In this document: piece after piece, positions 14,228 to 19,440 of the stretch
How positions within the stretch are numbered: position 1 is the stretch's first letter
Layout of the letters: each line of letters starts with the position of its first letter
IMG/VR virus record: IMGVR_UViG_3300034106_002091
Coordinates: 1 to 26,683 of that record
DNA from: a virus
Strand: one strand, 5' to 3'
Length of the DNA stretch: 26,683 nt
The notes under the pieces: model-generated
Seen by the model: the letters and a program-made list of their open reading frames with translations, nothing else
Database searches by the model: none
What the model was told of the DNA's origin: nothing
Translations under genes and position numbers: made by a program

Positions 14228-14797
14228 TTAGTAAGGCTGTTCTTCGGAGGGTTCGTTGCTGGGTTCTGATGCCGCCAAGTTTCCAGATTGGAGCTTCTGA
14301 GCCACGCGGATGAGCATTGAGGCAGTTTGCCAAACTGAGTTCTCGTCAATATGGACGCCGCTCGGAATGAGAATGTCCACAGCCTTGTTAATGGCCATGC
14401 CTACCGTTACGCCTTCAATGCGGGTAGAACCCACCGATTGCGATTGGGTTGGAATGCCCGCAAAGGTTGGGGTGGGAGCTGGCATTGTTAGGATTGCCTC
14501 GCCCACTGGACTGATGATGGACTTATCACCCAAAACCACTTGACCCTTCCCCTGATAGTCGTCGCCGCGTTTGATGCCCATGCCGCCGAATTTAACGAGC
14601 TTTCCCTCAAGCGGAGAAAGATCGCGGCTAAACGAAGTGGCAGAGACTTCTACGCCATCCCCCGACAGGTTGGCTTTGTAAAAGGTTTTGCCTGTCTTAG
14701 TGCTCACGGCCTTACAGCCGCTCACATTTGCTTGGAAGGTGCCGGAGAAGAAAGTTCCCGGTGCCGAGTTTACGAGGTCTTGTAATGTCTTATTCAT
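14228..14797 (-). CDS. Possible OB-fold ssDNA-binding protein (189 residues)
   Basis: Residues 15-95 have alternating strands typical of an OB fold (GTFFSGTFQANVSGCKAVST..TFYKANLSGDGVEVSATSF, then LVKFGGMGIKRGDDYQGKGQVVL). Residues 100-125 are a Pro-rich linker. A helical part follows (NKAVDILI, then VWQTASMLIRVAQKLQ), and the C-terminus is acidic and ends EPSEEQPY, resembling the acidic tail that SSB proteins use to recruit partners (typically ending in a hydrophobic pair). It lies between the helicase and RecB-like nuclease, where a phage SSB would be expected. The homology is not proven; a structural search would decide. It overlaps the upstream gene by eight bases (ATGAATAA). Confidence 0.45.
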   Translation of the reverse strand: MNKTLQDLVNSAPGTFFSGTFQANVSGCKAVSTKTGKTFYKANLSGDGVEVSATSFSRDLSPLEGKLVKFGGMGIKRGDDYQGKGQVVLGDKSIISPVGEAILTMPAPTPTFAGIPTQSQSVGSTRIEGVTVGMAINKAVDILIPSGVHIDENSVWQTASMLIRVAQKLQSGNLAASEPSNEPSEEQPY

Positions 14798-15062
14798 TGT
14801 TTTTCAGGTTCCTGATTTCTTCGCAGATTCTACGAAAAGAGTTCTTCTGTTGCTGGGTGATTAGGCCGAGTTCGGCGCACATTGCTTCATAGGGGCAACC
14901 TTGGAGGCCGCGCCGATAGTCATACATTTCATCCCCGTCAATGATGTGGCCCACTTCAGGGCAATCCACAATCATAAAGTCGCCGTCGATAAAGCAGAAG
15001 TCCGTGGGGAGCACGGTCTCGCCGATTCCTAGCAGTCTTGTATTGTTTAGGTCGATTTGCAT
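14790..15062 (-). CDS. Hypothetical acidic protein (90 residues)
   Basis: MQIDLNNTRLLGIGETVLPTDFCFIDGDFMIVDC..., a strand-rich N-terminal half with repeated Asp-Gly turns (IDGDFM, IDGDEM), then CPYEAMCAELGLITQQQKNSFRRICEEIRN, a helix pair. Five cysteines, no zinc-finger spacing. The ATG is preceded by ACATAAACAA, the A-rich leader type of this operon. Function unknown; it lies between the clamp-motif microprotein and the OB-fold candidate, so a replication role is possible. Confidence 0.65.
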   Translation of the reverse strand: MQIDLNNTRLLGIGETVLPTDFCFIDGDFMIVDCPEVGHIIDGDEMYDYRRGLQGCPYEAMCAELGLITQQQKNSFRRICEEIRNLKNNE

Positions 15063-15066
15063 TTGT

Positions 15067-15240
15067 TTATGTTTCGTGGAATATCCACGTTGTATTTTTA
15101 TCTACCCGAAGAACGGAGAAGGGACGATTGATTGATTCTTGTCGAACTATTTCTTCTTTTTTTTCTTCAACTTTCGCAACTGGCTTCTCGGTAGCCTTTT
15201 CTATGCTAATTTCGTTGCCGAAAAGATCGTATTGCTTCAT
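15067..15240 (-). CDS. Microprotein with N-terminal sliding-clamp-binding motif (57 residues)
   Basis: Starts MKQYDLFGNEI. Residues 3-7, QYDLF, fit the bacterial beta-clamp-binding pentapeptide QxDLF (consensus QL[S/D]LF). The middle is highly charged (EKATEKPVAKVEEKKEEIVRQE) and probably disordered or helical; the end is strand-like (RPFSVLRVDKNTTWIFHET). The ATG overlaps the helicase stop (ATGA), with AGGA seven bases before it, so it is made along with the helicase. A plausible role is to tie phage DNA synthesis to the host clamp or to block the clamp. The phrase DLFGNEI also occurs at the N-terminus of some methyltransferases, but no such domain is present here. Confidence 0.65.
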   Translation of the reverse strand: MKQYDLFGNEISIEKATEKPVAKVEEKKEEIVRQESINRPFSVLRVDKNTTWIFHET

Positions 15241-16496
15241 GCCTGTTCCTCGTAAAACCAAGTGTGGGGAGCGAAGTATTTGATGCGGGAATAGGCCAAT
15301 GGTCCATCCCTGAGCTTCAATTGCAGTAGCTCATAGTCGTAGGTAGATTGCCCTAGTTCTTGGACGTTTCCAGTGTGGCTCTTGCTAGGCCGGTGGAGTG
15401 CAATGACTCTGTGCGCGTCCTCCTCGATAGACCCAGCATCACGGAAGTCAGACCTAGTTGGCGCACGATCTTCTCTTTCGTTGCTACGGTTGAGTTGTGC
15501 CGCAACCATAAGCACACATCCAAGGGTTTTGCGTAGCGGTATCATCGCCTTGCTTAGTTGCCCCATGCGTTCGTAGGCGGAGCCATCGGTGCCCCTGATG
15601 AGGCCGAGGTAGTCGATGATTACAAGCTGTGGCTTCCAAGAAGCCGCGAGTAGGCGGCAACGGCTCTCAATTTGCCCCACCGTCATATCCTTGTCGAACA
15701 CTCTCAGGTGTTGCTCGCCCAATCGCTTTAGAGCCTTAAAATACTCCTGTTGCCGGTCGGTCATTTCCTGATTGATTTGGCGCAGGTTAATCTTGGCCCG
15801 TTGTCCCGCGATTTGCTTCACCACCGCATTCGCTGAGGTTTCAAGGGTGAAGTAGGCCACTCGAAGCCCCCGGTTGAGGTTGTGCGAAGCAATTTGGGAC
15901 ATAAACGAGGACTTACCAATGGACGTTCTCGCCCCGACAACCACATATTCGTGCGCTTCCATCGGGCTGGAGAGCTTGTCGAAGCTAGGTAGGCCGGTAG
16001 TTACGAGGTCGCGGTTGTCCCGAGTGCCCGCAATTTCCTGTTCAGCCCACAATTTAACCTCCGTAATGAGCTGGGTAAGGCTCGGAGCCTCCGATTCTGT
16101 GGGTTTTAAGTGAGTTTGAAGCCCTTCCACGAGTGTTGACACCTCCTCAGCCTTCCCGCCCCGTAAAACGCAAGCAATCGTGTCCTGAAGGGCAGGCTTG
16201 AGCGTAGCCAACTGGCCCTCCCATATCAGGCTCTTCAATGCCTTCTTTCCGGTGACTGAGCTTTGGCAGGCTTTTTCCGCCGCAAATAGCTCATCGGCTG
16301 GACACTTATCGCCCAAAGCTAAGTAAACTGAGTTGCAGTCGGTGAGCTGGGCCTTAGAGCGCAGCCCCACAAGGGTCTGCCAGAGGAGGCGGTGGTTCTG
16401 TCCAAAGGCGGCGTTTGAAAGCCCCTGAGCTATGCCGTCGTCTATGAGTTCGGGGCAAGCTAGGCAAGCCCCGATGAAGATGGATTCTTTGTTCAT
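15237..16496 (-). CDS. Replicative DNA helicase, DnaB family
   Basis: 419 residues, a little shorter than cellular DnaB (about 470). Residues 1-125 form the helical N-terminal domain that begins like DnaB (ESIFIGACLACPELI). The RecA-like motor starts near 160. Walker A is GARTSIGKSS (188-197; canonical GARPSMGKT), followed by the catalytic-glutamate strand AYFTLE, Walker B VIIDYLGLI with D295, a Gln-containing sensor segment LMVAAQLNR, and the arginine region (APTRSDFRDAGSIEEDA, then HR). It should unwind DNA 5'-3' as a hexamer at the fork. It is joined by ATGA overlaps to a helix-turn-helix protein before it and the clamp-motif protein after it, a compact replication unit. The leader is A-rich (AAGAAAAAGAA). 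No primase or polymerase is seen in the window. Confidence 0.93.
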   Translation of the reverse strand: MNKESIFIGACLACPELIDDGIAQGLSNAAFGQNHRLLWQTLVGLRSKAQLTDCNSVYLALGDKCPADELFAAEKACQSSVTGKKALKSLIWEGQLATLKPALQDTIACVLRGGKAEEVSTLVEGLQTHLKPTESEAPSLTQLITEVKLWAEQEIAGTRDNRDLVTTGLPSFDKLSSPMEAHEYVVVGARTSIGKSSFMSQIASHNLNRGLRVAYFTLETSANAVVKQIAGQRAKINLRQINQEMTDRQQEYFKALKRLGEQHLRVFDKDMTVGQIESRCRLLAASWKPQLVIIDYLGLIRGTDGSAYERMGQLSKAMIPLRKTLGCVLMVAAQLNRSNEREDRAPTRSDFRDAGSIEEDAHRVIALHRPSKSHTGNVQELGQSTYDYELLQLKLRDGPLAYSRIKYFAPHTWFYEEQA

Positions 16497-16783
16497 TTCT
16501 TTTTCTTGTAACTAACATTTTCTAACGTGGGACAGTAGTTGTCTTTGTTTGCTTTCACCAAGCGATCAACCGAGGGAAAGCTAAGGTTGTGTATCTTACA
16601 TAAATCCTTGCGGCTTAACCCCCCTCGCCAGTCAAGCACAACGGCTAGGGCTTTCGGAGCATCAATTCTAGGCCGTGCCGCAAATTCCCGGCTCTTACCC
16701 TGTGGGATGGGGTTCTCTGAAAATCGTTTATAATATTTAGCCATCAAAAATCTGACGCTATCCATCGTTTCTGATATGTTCAT
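16493..16783 (-). CDS. Helix-turn-helix protein next to the helicase (96 residues)
   Basis: Starts MNISETMDSVRFLMAKYYKRF at the ATG overlapping the upstream stop. The N-terminal half is basic and helical; residues 50-85 (KALAVVLDWRGGLSRKDLCKIHNLSFPSVDRLVKANKD) have a clear helix-turn-helix pattern, with LSRKDLCKIHNL as the first helices and FPSVDRLVKA as the recognition helix. The tail is lysine-rich (SYKKKK). Its stop overlaps the helicase ATG. It could be an origin-binding or helicase-loading protein, or a regulator; location favours replication, but that is inference. Confidence 0.65.
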   Translation of the reverse strand: MNISETMDSVRFLMAKYYKRFSENPIPQGKSREFAARPRIDAPKALAVVLDWRGGLSRKDLCKIHNLSFPSVDRLVKANKDNYCPTLENVSYKKKK

Positions 16784-17019
16784 AGAGGTTTGACTCCGTT
16801 CTTTCGGCAATGCACCTGAATTGCGGCCCTACTTACGCCCAATTCCTTCCCGATTTGCTTAATGGGCATCCCGCTTTTTCGCATTTCGAGAATAGCGTCT
16901 ATCGTTTTGGCTGAGAGCTTGTTCGTTTTCCGGTCTTCTTCAATTGGTCCCCCACCTTCGCGCATTAAGCGCGGCGCATGGCGAAAGATTAGGTCTAGGC
17001 AGATAGACGCTGTGCTCAT
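16780..17019 (-). CDS. Helix-turn-helix DNA-binding protein (79 residues)
   Basis: Residues 39-75 (LSAKTIDAILEMRKSGMPIKQIGKELGVSRAAIQVHCRKNG) match the resolvase/Hin-type or sigma-region-4-like helix-turn-helix. The N-terminal 35 residues (MSTASICLDLIFRHAPRLMREGG) are helical and may dimerise. The ATG at 17019 overlaps the previous stop and has GGAGG nine bases before it. No recombinase catalytic domain is present, so it is a free DNA-binding domain, probably a regulator of early or late transcription. Confidence 0.75.
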   Translation of the reverse strand: MSTASICLDLIFRHAPRLMREGGGPIEEDRKTNKLSAKTIDAILEMRKSGMPIKQIGKELGVSRAAIQVHCRKNGVKPL

Positions 17020-17345
17020 GCTTCCTCCTCCCATTTCCCAATCGTGCGAAGAAAAGCGCGAGCACGTTGGGCGGCGGTGGCGTTTGCAACGTGACCCACT
17101 TCATTACTTGTTAAATCCCACCAATACTTTTCACGATTTTCTAAGACAATACCGCTAAGCTCTGCTGCAAATTGATTTACCTGTTCCGGCTCTAAGTGAG
17201 CCATAGCTTCGTGCATGGCGTTGAGGTCTTGGAGGTAGTCGGGAGGCGATTGTGGAAACACTTGACCGCGCATATCCATTTGAAATGGATTTGGCTTCCA
17301 CCCACACGCTTCCGCGATGGCTATTCTTTGTTTTTCAAGTTTCAT
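17016..17345 (-). CDS. Conserved small phage protein (109 residues)
   Basis: Begins MKLEKQRIAIAEACGWK and contains PPDYLQDLNAMHEAMAHL, a phrase found in a widespread group of small phage and prophage proteins ('iAeaCGW ... DYLnDLNAMHE'). The group has no established function that I know of. Residues 75-109 are helical and include WWDLTSNEVGHVANATAAQRARAFLRTIGKW. The ATG is coupled to the upstream stop and carries GGAG eight bases before it, within an A-rich stretch. Confidence 0.75.
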   Translation of the reverse strand: MKLEKQRIAIAEACGWKPNPFQMDMRGQVFPQSPPDYLQDLNAMHEAMAHLEPEQVNQFAAELSGIVLENREKYWWDLTSNEVGHVANATAAQRARAFLRTIGKWEEEA

Positions 17346-17626
17346 TTGTTTTCTCCAAAGTCTGCTGGGCCGCAAATAACCGCTCTCTTGAAATCTTCTG
17401 CCCTAAAAAGAATCGCTCCGTCCCAAGCAAGGATAAGAGCAGAATGCTTCTTAATTTCGCCGTGAATTTCGGTTACAATCGAAATGTATTCCTTTTGCTT
17501 TTCCGTGAATTCAGCCATAGAATTTACCGATGTCGTCTTGTAAATTTCTGTTCCGTCTTTGAAATAAATCGTGAGCTTTATTTCTGAGCTTTTGGGCTCT
17601 GTTTCTTTCTTTGAGAATAGGTTCAT
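17342..17626 (-). CDS. Hypothetical protein (94 residues)
   Basis: MNLFSKKETEPKSSEIKLTIYFKDGTEIYKTT... A charged, disordered N-terminus, then strands IKLTIYFKDG and a helix MAEFTEKQKEYISIVTEIHGEIKK, then strands ALILAWDGAILFRAEDFKRAVI. The mixed strand-helix-strand pattern suggests a small alpha/beta domain. It overlaps both neighbours by ATGA. No motif is recognised. Confidence 0.65.
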   Translation of the reverse strand: MNLFSKKETEPKSSEIKLTIYFKDGTEIYKTTSVNSMAEFTEKQKEYISIVTEIHGEIKKHSALILAWDGAILFRAEDFKRAVICGPADFGENK

Positions 17627-17856
17627 TTTGTTTTGTGTTGGTAGAGGTAGTGTCTTGCTAGGTGAAGCGGTGCTCCATGGTCTCGGCAGAGCTCTCGTAA
17701 GGTTTTCTGTGCTTTGAATAGGTCCGCAACTTTCATTGCGGCCCAGCCTCTTTTCGTAGGCAATCTTATTCTGGTCTTAATGACTGTTTCTTTAGGCATT
17801 AAGATGGTTTCTTCAGGGTTAATGCTTGTTTCTTTAGATGTTATGTCTTGTTCCAT
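17623..17856 (-). CDS. Small basic protein, first gene of the replication operon (77 residues)
   Basis: The first 30 residues hold a loose internal repeat (SKETSINPEETIL / MPKETVIKTRI). The remainder is basic and helical, KAQKTLRELCRDHGAPLHLARHYLYQHKTK, compatible with a degenerate helix-turn-helix. The leader AAAATAACAAACACCT precedes the ATG. It is the first coding region after the long structured leader 17857-18190, so its expression probably depends on that leader. Function unknown. Confidence 0.55.
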   Translation of the reverse strand: MEQDITSKETSINPEETILMPKETVIKTRIRLPTKRGWAAMKVADLFKAQKTLRELCRDHGAPLHLARHYLYQHKTK

Positions 17857-18190
17857 AGGTGTTTGTTATTTTCTGACAAGGTTTTGACGCCGCTACGCAA
17901 TTCGCGGCTAGTTAAGCTGCCAAATATCCGACAGAGAAGATTCCATAGGCCGTTAGGCCAATGTCTGAGAGTCCCGTTTGCACCACCCCAAAAGAATCAG
18001 GGCTTCGGTATGCGCTTAGCTGCCAAATGATCCTCCAGAGGGAGTTCCATACCGCCCTCCCTCGAATCTTCAAAGTTGGGGAACGGATTTTCGCGCTGTC
18101 CTAGCAAAGCTGAGTGTGTCGCCGTTTAAGGCGTCCGGTGGTAGTTGCCTTATACGCCCCCGGAACGGTGCGTTCTGCTTTCTGGGCAAC
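17857..18190 (-). other. 334-base untranslated leader of the replication operon
   Basis: I find no convincing gene on either strand. On the minus strand it lies between the terminator at 18191 and the first replication gene. It contains two copies of a hairpin domain (described separately), a TAAGGC/GCCTTA stem (near 18126-18151), a GGCC-TAAC-GGCC mini-hairpin (near 17948-17960), and GCCGC/GCGGC just before the gene (near 17890-17910). I see no good -35/-10 pair. It is therefore best read as the 5' untranslated part of a transcript that has passed the terminator. Confidence 0.45.
17912..18057 (-). repeat. Two diverged copies of a hairpin domain in the leader
   Basis: Copy 1 (17912-17947) and copy 2 (18016-18051), about 104 bases apart, share AGCTGCCAAAT, then ATCC, CAGAG, and TTCCATA at the other end (plus-strand reading), with differences in the middle. 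On the minus strand copy 2 is enclosed by CGGTATG/CATACCG (18057-18051 with 18015-18009) and contains CTCC/GGAG. Copy 1 can be enclosed by CGGC(c)TA/TAGCCG with one bulge. The ends and the 'TTTGGCAGCT' segment are constant while the centre changes, as expected of a repeated RNA domain. Each copy also contains a very short ATG-started frame (17 and 12 codons), so leader peptides are an alternative. Confidence 0.5.
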
Positions 18191-18225
18191 AAAAAAGCCC
18201 CAAGGTGGAACTAGCACCAAGGGGC
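18191..18225 (-). terminator. Intrinsic (rho-independent) terminator, leftward
   Basis: On the minus strand: GCCCC-TT-GGTG, 7-nt loop CTAGTTC, CACC-TT-GGGGC, then TTTTTT. The stem is 5 + 4 bp with a TT/TT internal loop, followed directly by six T. It stops leftward transcripts before the replication operon, so either antitermination or leakage is required for those genes. The loop is the exact complement of a hairpin loop 65 bases upstream. Confidence 0.8.
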
Positions 18226-18296
18226 ATTCTCAGGGAATCCGGCCTTAACGACCGAAAGACAAAAGTTTTCCTTTAGCTCTAGTTCAGCTACCTAAC
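18191..18296 (-). ncRNA. Candidate small RNA with complementary (kissing) loops
   Basis: The predicted transcript runs from just after the -10 box at 18303 to the terminator T-run, about 100 nt with no gene. Three hairpins can form on the minus strand. H1 is TAGCT-GAACTAG-AGCTA (18290-18274). H2 is TTCGGTC-GTTAA-GGCCGGA (18256-18238, including two G-U pairs). H3 is the terminator with loop CTAGTTC. The 7-nt loops of H1 and H3 are perfectly complementary, so they could form a kissing complex within one molecule or between two, similar in size to the ColE1 RNAI/RNAII loop contact. The contact would bear directly on terminator folding. The sequence facts are certain; that the RNA is made is inferred from promoter and terminator. 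Confidence 0.55.
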
Positions 18297-18302
18297 GAGG
18301 GG

Positions 18303-18311
18303 ATTATACCA
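18303..18311 (-). promoter_or_regulatory. Extended -10 promoter, leftward
   Basis: On the minus strand TGGTATAAT: a perfect TATAAT (18308-18303) with the TGn extension that removes the need for a good -35. A perfect TTGACA also lies upstream (18326-18321), but only 12 bases away, too near for normal sigma-70 spacing. The box overlaps the last codons and stop of the 82-residue gene. A start near 18296 would give a transcript that meets the terminator at 18191. Confidence 0.55.
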
Positions 18312-18552
18312 TAGGTTCGTTGTCAATTGGTTTGTTTTCGTCGCGTTCAAACTTTTCGGCCTCTTGAATGAGCCGTTCCAATTCCGTTTCAATCCATTGG
18401 TTGATCGCGTCCCTGTCGGTTATCGTAACCCCCGGTATTACCCCGTAGGGCAGGCAATAGCGTAAAACAGCCTGCAATTGGCCGACGTGGTAGGGGTAGT
18501 TTATGCGGCGGGTGCCGATAAATGCCGTGATGTGTTCTGGTTCTGTTTTCAT
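18304..18552 (-). CDS. Hypothetical protein (82 residues)
   Basis: MKTEPEHITAFIGTRRINYPYHVGQLQAVLRYCLPYGVIPG..., with an acidic helical C-terminus (INQWIETELERLIQEAEKFERDENKP). The middle looks like a compact alpha/beta domain. The ATG has an A-rich leader (AATAAAACAC) and lies five bases after the stop of the 34-residue gene. Its final codons contain the -10 box of the downstream promoter, so the C-terminal sequence NEPMV is under double constraint. Function unknown. Confidence 0.6.
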   Translation of the reverse strand: MKTEPEHITAFIGTRRINYPYHVGQLQAVLRYCLPYGVIPGVTITDRDAINQWIETELERLIQEAEKFERDENKPIDNEPMV

Positions 18553-18557
18553 GTGTT

Positions 18558-18662
18558 TTATTTTGTTGTTCGCTGATAGAGTTCAATTAACGCCCGCGCT
18601 AGGTGGTGAAATCCAGCCTTTTGTGCGCGTTCGGCGGCTAGTAGGTAGTCAAGGGGTGTCAT
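18558..18662 (-). CDS. Microprotein (34 residues), coupled to the membrane peptide
   Basis: MTPLDYLLAAERAQKAGFHH..., one amphipathic helix pair ending LIELYQRTTK. The start is supported by an ATGA overlap with the preceding 39-residue gene and by helical, non-random composition. It has no membrane segment. It could be a real small regulator of the lysis group, or a translated but non-functional link in the overlap chain; I favour the first mildly. Confidence 0.45.
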   Translation of the reverse strand: MTPLDYLLAAERAQKAGFHHLARALIELYQRTTK

Positions 18663-18778
18663 AAGTCCCAACTGTCGTCATCGTCTTTGCGCCAAATTTG
18701 CCAAAGGACAATTAGGCCGAGCAATTGGAGGATAATTAGAACGGCCAAACCTAGGCCGATTAGATTAGGGAGTGTCAT
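18659..18778 (-). CDS. Single-span membrane microprotein (39 residues), possible holin/lysis factor
   Basis: MTLPNLIGLGLAVLIILQLL... with one uninterrupted hydrophobic segment at residues 5-29, then WRKDDDDSWDL, a basic pair followed by four Asp. The predicted orientation has the charged tail in the cytoplasm. It overlaps the preceding gene by 14 bases and the next by ATGA. Being three genes away from an exported transglycosylase, it is a good candidate holin, antiholin or spanin-like component. No sequence family is recognised, so the role is inferred from topology and position. Confidence 0.6.
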   Translation of the reverse strand: MTLPNLIGLGLAVLIILQLLGLIVLWQIWRKDDDDSWDL

Positions 18779-18974
18779 TTTGTTTTGGTTGTTTAACGGG
18801 AAGTTTGAATATGAAAGCCCCTTCGCCCCTCATGGCATGATCGAACAGCGCATCAAGGCTTTCCCCAATAGGGATTCCATAGGCTTTACGCCACGCTTGC
18901 AGGCTTGCCAGTGTGCGAGGCTGCACAAGGCCCACAAGCCTCACCTTGGGCAGTCTATAGGGTCTAGGCGTCAT
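18765..18974 (-). CDS. Small basic protein with ribbon-helix-helix-like pattern (69 residues)
   Basis: The ATG at 18974 overlaps the stop of the 28-residue gene (ATGA), which favours it over an ATG 18 codons upstream. Residues 10-50 (KVRLVGLVQPRTLASLQAWRKAYGIPIGESLDALFDHA) show a strand, then 'RTLASLQAWRKAYG' and 'PIGESLDALFDHA' as two helices, the order seen in ribbon-helix-helix repressors. The basic N-terminus (TPRPYRLPK) fits DNA contact. It would be unusual in a lysis cassette and could be a local regulator. Confidence in the gene is good, in the fold moderate. Confidence 0.55.
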   Translation of the reverse strand: MTPRPYRLPKVRLVGLVQPRTLASLQAWRKAYGIPIGESLDALFDHAMRGEGAFIFKLPVKQPKQNDTP

Positions 18975-19057
18975 CTTAAGAGCCTCACGGCGAGGCAGAG
19001 GACTAATGCGCCTATGCTTAAGAGACAAAGCGCGGCGTTAAGAAGTAGGCGTGTCAT
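18971..19057 (-). CDS. Membrane microprotein (28 residues)
   Basis: MTRLLLNAALCLLSIGALVL..., with residues 4-24 forming one hydrophobic span flanked by Arg at both ends (TR, then VRLLR). It is started by an ATG overlapping the transglycosylase stop and ends by overlapping the next ATG. Its size is at the lower limit of known genes, but the coding couplings on both sides and the membrane character support it. It could act as a pinholin-like peptide that depolarises the membrane or helps release the exported enzyme; this is inference. Confidence 0.5.
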   Translation of the reverse strand: MTRLLLNAALCLLSIGALVLCLAVRLLR

Positions 19058-19440
19058 AAGTGTTTTTTGATTTTGGCCCAATAGGCGTTCAGATTGGCTA
19101 GTTTCTTCCCCGTTGCTTTCATGGCGTTGGGCCCGCCGTTCCAAATTCGGGCTTTTACCTCGTCGCTTTTTCCCTTGCCATAGTGTTCCGTGTAAAGCCG
19201 AAAGATTTGCCGTGATTTTTCGGCATCGAATCGGTCGTTTAAGGTGAATTTAGTCCCTGCGAATCGGTTAACGTCTCGCACGGTGATGGCCCAAATCTGA
19301 GCTATTCCCGCCGCACGTCCGCCGTCGCCTACGGCAAGCGGGTTTCCGTTGCTTTCTACACGGCAAACGGCTTCCCATAGCCCCGCCTTTACGGGCAGGG
19401 CAGAGCAGGCAAGACAGAGCATAAGCAAGGTGCGTTTCAT
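19054..19440 (-). CDS. Exported lysozyme-like lytic transglycosylase (endolysin)
   Basis: 128 residues from the ATG at 19440, which overlaps the preceding stop. The N-terminus MKRTLLMLCLACSALPVKA is a Sec signal peptide with cleavage likely after A19. The mature part starts GLWEAVCRVESNGNP; E29 in the RVESNGNP segment sits where the catalytic Glu of SLT/goose-type lysozymes is found, followed by GDGGRAAGIAQIW (the 'GxxQI' motif) and RIWNGGPNA (the 'YNxG' motif variant). It should cleave the glycan strands of peptidoglycan between MurNAc and GlcNAc in the periplasm. The signal peptide means export does not need a classical large-hole holin; two single-span membrane microproteins are encoded just downstream. 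A role at entry is less likely because it is not among virion genes. Confidence 0.8.
   Translation of the reverse strand: MKRTLLMLCLACSALPVKAGLWEAVCRVESNGNPLAVGDGGRAAGIAQIWAITVRDVNRFAGTKFTLNDRFDAEKSRQIFRLYTEHYGKGKSDEVKARIWNGGPNAMKATGKKLANLNAYWAKIKKHL

Noticed and set aside
17848-18030. 60-codon plus-strand frame in the leader
   Set aside because: It crosses the hairpin domain copy 1 antisense to the operon, with no ribosome site and no neighbours on that strand.
18321-18326. Perfect TTGACA as -35 partner of the leftward TATAAT
   Set aside because: The spacing is only 12 bases; the promoter is better explained by the extended -10 TGn.
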